Under the pieces are notes generated by a model that saw nothing but the letters and a program-made list of their open reading frames with translations, was not told the DNA's origin and made no database searches. A stretch of DNA of 10,868 bases, taken from NCBI GenBank assembly GCA_029780415.1, contig JAKOYN010000066.1, positions 1 through 10,868 of the forward strand, in the 5' to 3' direction. The translations under genes and the position numbers were made by a program. Every line of letters starts with the position of its first letter. The first letter of the stretch is position 1. This DNA comes from RXIX01 sp003989075. GTDB lineage: Bacteria > Pseudomonadota > Gammaproteobacteria > Competibacterales > Competibacteraceae. Shown here one piece after another: positions 6,691 to 10,868 of the stretch.

Positions 6691-7782
6691 TTACAGATCC
6701 TGCAGGGGACTGCCCGGTGCCCATTCCTGGCGCACCGTGGCCATGACCGCCGGGTCCAGATAATGATCGACCCGGTTCTGGACATGTGTGACCAGTGCAG
6801 CGTCGCTGCATTCTGCGGACCAGTCCTCGGTGCTGGCGGCGCTGTTGGGCTGTTCCAGGCGGCGCGCCTGCCGCGAGGCCACCCGCCACTTGACGCACCA
6901 GGTGACCGCCCGTAACCACACCAGGCGGCGCAGCGGTAGCAGCCAGGGGCGCAGCGGTTTGGCCAGATCGGGCGCGGCGGCTTCCAGCCAGTGCTGATAG
7001 AACGCGGCGATCGCTTGCAGCGGTGGTGCTCCGGCGGCGACCACGTCCCAGGTGGTCGAGGTGTAGAGGCTGGCATGGGCCAGGTCGATCGCTGGCGAAC
7101 TGTACTGGCCCTTTTCCCAGTCCACCAGCACCGCCTGATCCTGCCGCAGCAGCCAGTTGCCGGGATGGGTATCGGTGGCGATCAGCCGCACCGGCTGCAA
7201 CTGCCCGGCGGTCTGGGCAGCATAGCGCTGCGCCCAGTGCAGTTCCTCGTCAAGCTGCGCCTGACTGTCGACGGACAGCGCCGCGTCGGGCAGAAATGCA
7301 GCCTGCGCCTGGATGGTGCGGAGTTCGCTGGCGACGGCATCGGCACTGTCGCGCAGCGGCGGCTGATGCGCCGGCGCGGGCAGTGGCAGGTTATGCAGCG
7401 CCGCCAGCGCCGGTGCGATCCGCGCCAGTTCCGCTGGCATGTGCAGCGGGCGTCCAGCGATGTATTCGACGATCAGCGCGCCCAGCGGCAGCTCGGTGCA
7501 GGGCAGCAGCACCCGCTGCAAACGTGGCGCGTGACCGCAGGCGCTGGCGCGGCGGAAGCAGGCTGCCTGATAGCGCAGATTGTCGAGCGCGGCCAAGCCA
7601 AACTGGCTCTGCTTGGGGACTCGCGCCAGCCAGCCGCTATCGCCAAGCCGGATATGGTCATGGGCCAGGCCGGTAGTAGGCAGCGCGTGCAGGTCCACCG
7701 CCTGCAGGGTGGCAAAATCGGGATCGGCACTGATCCGCGCGTGCAGGGTGGCCAGGGCACAGGCACTGAGCGAGTGGCGCAT
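6691..7782 (-). CDS. APH/choline-kinase-fold phosphotransferase
   Basis: A 363-residue cytoplasmic protein of the aminoglycoside-phosphotransferase/choline-kinase/thiamine-kinase superfamily, expected to phosphorylate a small hydroxylated or aminated molecule with ATP. The N-lobe carries a candidate ATP-binding Lys (K57 in WLARVPK) and a hinge-like VEYIAG (105-110). The catalytic loop reads ATDTHPGNW (202-210): the Asp and Asn at the expected spacing (D204, N209) are kept, but the usual HGD has become ATD. The metal-binding Asp is D221 in LVDWEKG. The ATG lies 6 nt after the stop of the P-type ATPase gene and the importer follows after 36 nt, suggesting the phosphorylated compound is an imported one. 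An antibiotic-resistance role is not implied. The substrate is unknown. Confidence 0.85.
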   Translation of the reverse strand: MRHSLSACALATLHARISADPDFATLQAVDLHALPTTGLAHDHIRLGDSGWLARVPKQSQFGLAALDNLRYQAACFRRASACGHAPRLQRVLLPCTELPLGALIVEYIAGRPLHMPAELARIAPALAALHNLPLPAPAHQPPLRDSADAVASELRTIQAQAAFLPDAALSVDSQAQLDEELHWAQRYAAQTAGQLQPVRLIATDTHPGNWLLRQDQAVLVDWEKGQYSSPAIDLAHASLYTSTTWDVVAAGAPPLQAIAAFYQHWLEAAAPDLAKPLRPWLLPLRRLVWLRAVTWCVKWRVASRQARRLEQPNSAASTEDWSAECSDAALVTHVQNRVDHYLDPAVMATVRQEWAPGSPLQDL

Positions 7783-7788
7783 GGGCTA

Positions 7789-10533
7789 TTACCGGGATGC
7801 TGAGGGCGGACCGGCGCGGCCGGTGCGGGCGTACATGTGCCGCCAGAGCGCTTTTTCCAGTTCGACCAGCAGCAGTACTGCCAGCCCGGCCAGGGTCACG
7901 ATCACCCAGTCGCGGGCGGGCATCGGCGCGGTGCCCATCAAATAGCGCAGGGGCGGGAAATAGGTAAAGGCCAGTTGCAGCAGCAGCAGGATGCCGATGG
8001 TGATCAGCACCGGGCGACTGCCGAACAGACCGGTGCGCGACAGGATCGAATCATAAATGTAGCGGCTGTTGAACAGATAGAAGATTTCGCCCACCACCAG
8101 CGCATTCACCGCCACGGTGCGCGCCAGTGCTTCATCCACGCCCTGACTGCTCTGCCACAGGAACAGGCTCAGGGGTGCGATCACCAGAACCACCGACATG
8201 AAGATGATCCGCCACAGCATGAAGGCATTGATCAGCGGCTCGGCGGGATCGCGCGGTGCGCGCTGCATCACGCCGGCTTCAGCGGGTTCAAAGGCCAGTG
8301 CCAGCGACAGGGTCACCGCAGTCACCATGTTCACCCACAGCACCTGCACCGGTGTCAGCGGCAGCGCCACGCCGAACAGGATTGCGGCCACGATCACCAG
8401 CGCCTCGGCGCCGTTGGTCGGCAGGGTGAACAGCAGCGCCTTGCGCAGATTGTCATATACGGTGCGGCCTTCCTCGACAGCGTGGGCGATGGAAGCGAAA
8501 TTGTCATCGGCCAGCACCATCGCCGCCGCTTCCTTGGCCGCTTCGGTGCCCTTGAGGCCCATGGCCACCCCGACATCGGCACGCTTGAGCGCCGGCGCGT
8601 CGTTGACCCCGTCACCGGTCATCGCCACCACTTGGCCGCGGTCCTGCAGCGCCTTGACCAGACGCAGCTTATGCTCCGGGCTGGCGCGGGCGTACACGTC
8701 GATATCCAGCACCCGCGCCTGCAGCGCCGCGTCGTCGAGCGTTTCCAGTTCGGCGCCGGTCAGTACCTGGCCGTTCGTGCCGATCCCAATCTGGGCAGCG
8801 ATAGCCTGCGCGGTGGCGCCATGATCGCCGGTGATCATCTTGACCCGGATGCCAGCAGCATGGACCTGGTGCACGGCGTCGATGGCCTCGGCGCGCGGCG
8901 GATCGCTGATGCCCAACAGGCCCAGCAGGGTCAGGCCGGATTCGACCTCGGCAAAGGTCAGTTCGCGCAACTGACTGGGCGCGCTGCGGCATGCGACTGC
9001 CAGCACCCGCTGGCCGCGCGCCGCCAGCGCCTCGACCTGTTCCCGCCAGGCATCAGTGTGCAGGGGCTGGAGATCATGGCCCTGTTGCTGATCGACGCAC
9101 ATTGCCAGCACCCGCTCCGGTGCGCCCTTGACGTGGATGATATGCCCGCCGCTGTGATGATCGTGGTGCAAGGTGGCCATGAAGCGGTGTTCGGATTCGA
9201 ACGGAATGCTGTCGAGGCGATGAAAGCGGGTCTGCCCCTCGCCAGGATCGAGACCCAGCTTGCGTGCCAGGGTGAGCAGCGCACCCTCGGTGGGGTCGCC
9301 GTCCATCTGCCAGTGTCCATCCTGATCGCGCAGCACGGCATCGTTGCACAACTGCGCGGCCAGACCGATCGCGCGCAGATCGGCCGCCTGATCCAGATCA
9401 AGCAGGACGCCCCGGCTCTGGAAATCGCCTACCGGCGCGTAGCCGACCCCGCTAACCTGGATCTGGCGCATGGGAGTAACCACCTGCTGCACAGTCATTT
9501 CGTTGCGGGTCAGGGTGCCGGTCTTGTCCGAGCAGATTACGGTCACCGCACCCAGCGTTTCCACTGCCGGCAGGCGCCGGATAATGGCATTGCGTCCGGC
9601 CATGCGCTGCACGCCGATGGCCAGGATGATGGTCATGATCGCCGGCAGCCCTTCTGGAATCGCCGCTACGGCCAGCGCCACCGCCGCGACAAACATTTCA
9701 CTCGCCGGGTGGCCGCGCCAGAACACGCCGGCAGCAAAAGTCGCCGCTGCCGCCAGCACGATGACCGCGCTCAGCCAGCGGCCAAACTGGGCCATCTGCC
9801 GCAGCAGTGGCGTGGTGACATCCTCGATCTGTTCCAGCAGGCTGCTGATGCGGCCGATTTCGGTCTGCATGCCGCTGGCGACCACCACACCCACGCCCTG
9901 GCCCTGGGTGACCAGCGTGCCGGAATAGGCCATGCACAGCCGGTCGCCAAGCGGCGCGTCACCGGGCAGTGGCGCGGGATGCTTGTTGACCGCGTCCGCC
10001 TCACCGGTGAGCGCGGCTTCCTGGATGCACAGGCTGCGGATTTCCAGCAGGCGCAGGTCGGCTGGCACCTTGTCGCCGGATTGCAGCAGCACCCAGTCGC
10101 CGGGCACCAGCTCCTCTGCGGCGATTTCACGCCGCTGACCGTCGCGCAGCACCATGGCCCGCAGTGAGAGCAGGTTACGGATCGCGGCCAGTGCTGATTC
10201 GGCCTTGCCTTCCTGGACGAAGCCAACGATGGCGTTAATGATCGTCACGCCGAGGATCACCGCAGTATCGACAACATGGCCGAGCAGGGCGGTGATCGCT
10301 GCCGAGGCCAGCAGCACATAGATCAGCACGTTATGGAACTGCAGCAGGAAACGCATGACGGGACTGCGCGCCGGCGCCGAACGCAGCCGATTAGGACCGT
10401 GGCGCTGCAAGCGGTCACGGGCTTCTGCTTCGTTCAGGCCACCGGGTGCGCTGTTCAAGGCCTGCAGAACCTGTTCTCTGGACAGGGTATGCCAGGGCGG
10501 CGCGGCGGACGGTAGCGAGGATGGCGCGTTCAA
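7789..10533 (-). CDS. P2-type cation-transporting ATPase
   Basis: A 914-residue ion pump of the inner membrane, close to the usual ~900 for P2 ATPases. Visible in order are an N-terminal cation-ATPase domain, actuator TGE (176-178), M4 motif PEGLPA (293-298), phosphorylation site DKTGT (336-340), nucleotide-domain KGAPE (469-473), TGD (568-570), the hinge TGDGVND (639-645), then M5-M10. By comparison with SERCA, ion ligands E294, N707, E710, N735 and T738 are present, but the position of SERCA Asp800 is Ala (A739 in NMVTAVT). Calcium is therefore not assured; Mn, Mg or a monovalent ion are alternatives. The TTG start at 10533-10531 follows AGGAG by 8 nt; the open frame extends 65 codons upstream into a hairpin-rich stretch that does not look coding. 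It heads the five-gene cluster. Confidence 0.93.
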   Translation of the reverse strand: MNAPSSLPSAAPPWHTLSREQVLQALNSAPGGLNEAEARDRLQRHGPNRLRSAPARSPVMRFLLQFHNVLIYVLLASAAITALLGHVVDTAVILGVTIINAIVGFVQEGKAESALAAIRNLLSLRAMVLRDGQRREIAAEELVPGDWVLLQSGDKVPADLRLLEIRSLCIQEAALTGEADAVNKHPAPLPGDAPLGDRLCMAYSGTLVTQGQGVGVVVASGMQTEIGRISSLLEQIEDVTTPLLRQMAQFGRWLSAVIVLAAAATFAAGVFWRGHPASEMFVAAVALAVAAIPEGLPAIMTIILAIGVQRMAGRNAIIRRLPAVETLGAVTVICSDKTGTLTRNEMTVQQVVTPMRQIQVSGVGYAPVGDFQSRGVLLDLDQAADLRAIGLAAQLCNDAVLRDQDGHWQMDGDPTEGALLTLARKLGLDPGEGQTRFHRLDSIPFESEHRFMATLHHDHHSGGHIIHVKGAPERVLAMCVDQQQGHDLQPLHTDAWREQVEALAARGQRVLAVACRSAPSQLRELTFAEVESGLTLLGLLGISDPPRAEAIDAVHQVHAAGIRVKMITGDHGATAQAIAAQIGIGTNGQVLTGAELETLDDAALQARVLDIDVYARASPEHKLRLVKALQDRGQVVAMTGDGVNDAPALKRADVGVAMGLKGTEAAKEAAAMVLADDNFASIAHAVEEGRTVYDNLRKALLFTLPTNGAEALVIVAAILFGVALPLTPVQVLWVNMVTAVTLSLALAFEPAEAGVMQRAPRDPAEPLINAFMLWRIIFMSVVLVIAPLSLFLWQSSQGVDEALARTVAVNALVVGEIFYLFNSRYIYDSILSRTGLFGSRPVLITIGILLLLQLAFTYFPPLRYLMGTAPMPARDWVIVTLAGLAVLLLVELEKALWRHMYARTGRAGPPSASR

Positions 10534-10541
10534 GGGCAGGA

Positions 10542-10546
10542 CTCCT
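10542..10546 (-). promoter_or_regulatory. Ribosome binding site of the P-type ATPase gene
   Basis: AGGAG on the minus strand, 8 nt before the TTG at 10533-10531. It decides for this start over the TTG at 10728, which would put a strong hairpin region inside the protein. Confidence 0.7.
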
Positions 10547-10571
10547 CGTGATAGCGGCGATAAAATGCCAA

Positions 10572-10602
10572 CAGGCCCCGTGACAGTATGCCACGGAGCC
10601 TG
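10572..10602 (-). other. Leader hairpin before the P-type ATPase gene
   Basis: An 11-bp stem (CAGGCUCCGUG with CACGGGGCCUG, read on the minus strand) closes a 9-nt loop. One position is a G-U pair on the minus strand but an A-C mismatch on the plus strand, so the RNA is more likely transcribed from the minus strand. It is followed by TTGGCATTTTA, a poor U tract, so it is at best a weak terminator or attenuator. Confidence 0.6.
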
Positions 10603-10607
10603 AGTAG

Positions 10608-10636
10608 CCGGCTTGGCGCGGGTATCCGCGCCCCGG
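10608..10636 (-). other. Second leader hairpin, GC-rich
   Basis: A perfect 7-bp stem GGCGCGG/CCGCGCC closes a 4-nt loop and can be extended by CCGG/CCGG across a 3-nt bulge. It lies 5 nt upstream, in the transcript sense, of the 10572-10602 hairpin. The preceding CAGGGCAAACC (10645-10635) resembles part of the c-di-GMP-I riboswitch core. Confidence 0.55.
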
Positions 10637-10868
10637 TTTGCCCTGAAGTGAGTCATGGATGACGAACGACCCCGCTGGTTTAAGCCATTGCGTAGCGACT
10701 CCGTTTGCAAGGCATCTCGCCGATGCAAGCTGGCGTGCAGCAGGGCGGCCAGCGGTGCTTAAAATCAGTCCCCGGCATTTGGCCGTGAAGCCACCCAGCC
10801 GGGGGTGGGCTGCGCTTACGCGCTCAGGCTTTCGCCTGTAAAGGTCATCTCGCCCGGTTATCCCGTGG
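10637..10868 (-). other. Gene-free, hairpin-rich region; possible structured leader RNA
   Basis: No convincing protein gene is seen; the 60-codon plus-strand frame at 10659-10841 has no recognisable content. On the minus strand two adjacent perfect hairpins have GNRA tetraloops: CAGGC-GAAA-GCCTG (10825-10838) and GCGC-GTAA-GCGC (10812-10823). A third is CCACCC with GGGTGG (10791-10808), and a fourth GCATC-GGCGA-GATGC (10712-10726). Further, two 7-nt blocks at 10672-10685 recur as complements at 10749-10763 in swapped order. This density suggests a structured RNA, perhaps the leader of the P-type ATPase operon, but I can name no family. It may also be cut by the window end. Confidence 0.4.

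Noticed and set aside
6691..7782. Aminoglycoside resistance gene
   Set aside because: The fold is shared with choline and thiamine kinases, the HGD motif is changed, and the neighbours are a transporter and a pump, not a resistance cassette.
7837..10167. A 776-codon plus-strand open frame opposite the P-type ATPase gene
   Set aside because: Its Gln/His/Arg-rich sequence has no domain, and it is the antisense shadow of a clear ATPase in GC-rich DNA.
10572..10602. Rho-independent terminator in the leader
   Set aside because: The stem is good but the following TTGGCATTTTA has only a short, delayed U run.
10659..10841. A 60-codon plus-strand frame near the window end
   Set aside because: There is no ribosome site or homology, and it lies across perfect hairpins better explained as RNA structure.
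10530..10868. tmRNA, RNase P RNA or the manganese yybP-ykoY riboswitch
   Set aside because: CATACTG occurs in the loop of the 10572-10602 hairpin, but the partner GGGGAGTAG is missing. The tmRNA ends and alanine-tag pattern and the RNase P core sequences are also absent.
1..10868. CRISPR array, tRNA or rRNA genes, toxin-antitoxin or phage genes
   Set aside because: I saw no regularly spaced direct repeats, no rRNA- or tRNA-like segment and no recognisable phage or toxin proteins.

Overview
The window is GC-rich, double-stranded bacterial chromosome with dense, short-gapped gene packing. Gram-negative features (an exported solute-binding protein, a GGDEF/PAS signalling protein, an E. coli YnjBCD-type ABC importer) suggest a proteobacterium, most likely a gammaproteobacterium, but nothing here fixes the genus.

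Layout. Bases 1-759 are a complete IS1-family insertion sequence, with near-perfect terminal inverted repeats at both tips and two minus-strand reading frames joined by an A8 slippage site. Its right tip lies 47 bp before a plus-strand pair of genes: a PAS-PAS-GGDEF diguanylate cyclase with a degenerate receiver domain (807-2546) and an isolated MraZ-family protein (2576-3094). The rest is one minus-strand cluster read from right to left: a P2-type cation ATPase (10533-7789), an APH/choline-kinase-fold phosphotransferase (7782-6691), and a solute-binding protein, fused permease and ATPase of the YnjB-YnjC-YnjD type (6654-3091). Gaps of 6, 36 and 4 nt and a 4-nt ATGA overlap make a single five-gene operon likely. 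The mraZ and ynjD-like stop codons overlap tail to tail, with no terminator between them.

Function. The five minus-strand genes combine an ion pump, a small-molecule kinase and a high-affinity importer. A kinase beside an importer fits uptake followed by phosphorylation, but the substrate cannot be read from the sequence. The two plus-strand genes combine c-di-GMP synthesis with a DNA-binding regulator normally found at the head of the division/cell-wall cluster; here it stands alone and looks like the Bacteroidetes type.

Bases 10534-10868 hold no convincing gene. They contain several strong hairpins; the tetraloops and a G-U pair make better RNA on the minus strand, so this may be a structured leader of the five-gene operon. 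It matches no RNA family I can name with confidence. This leader, the five-gene operon and the stray mraZ are the parts most worth following up.
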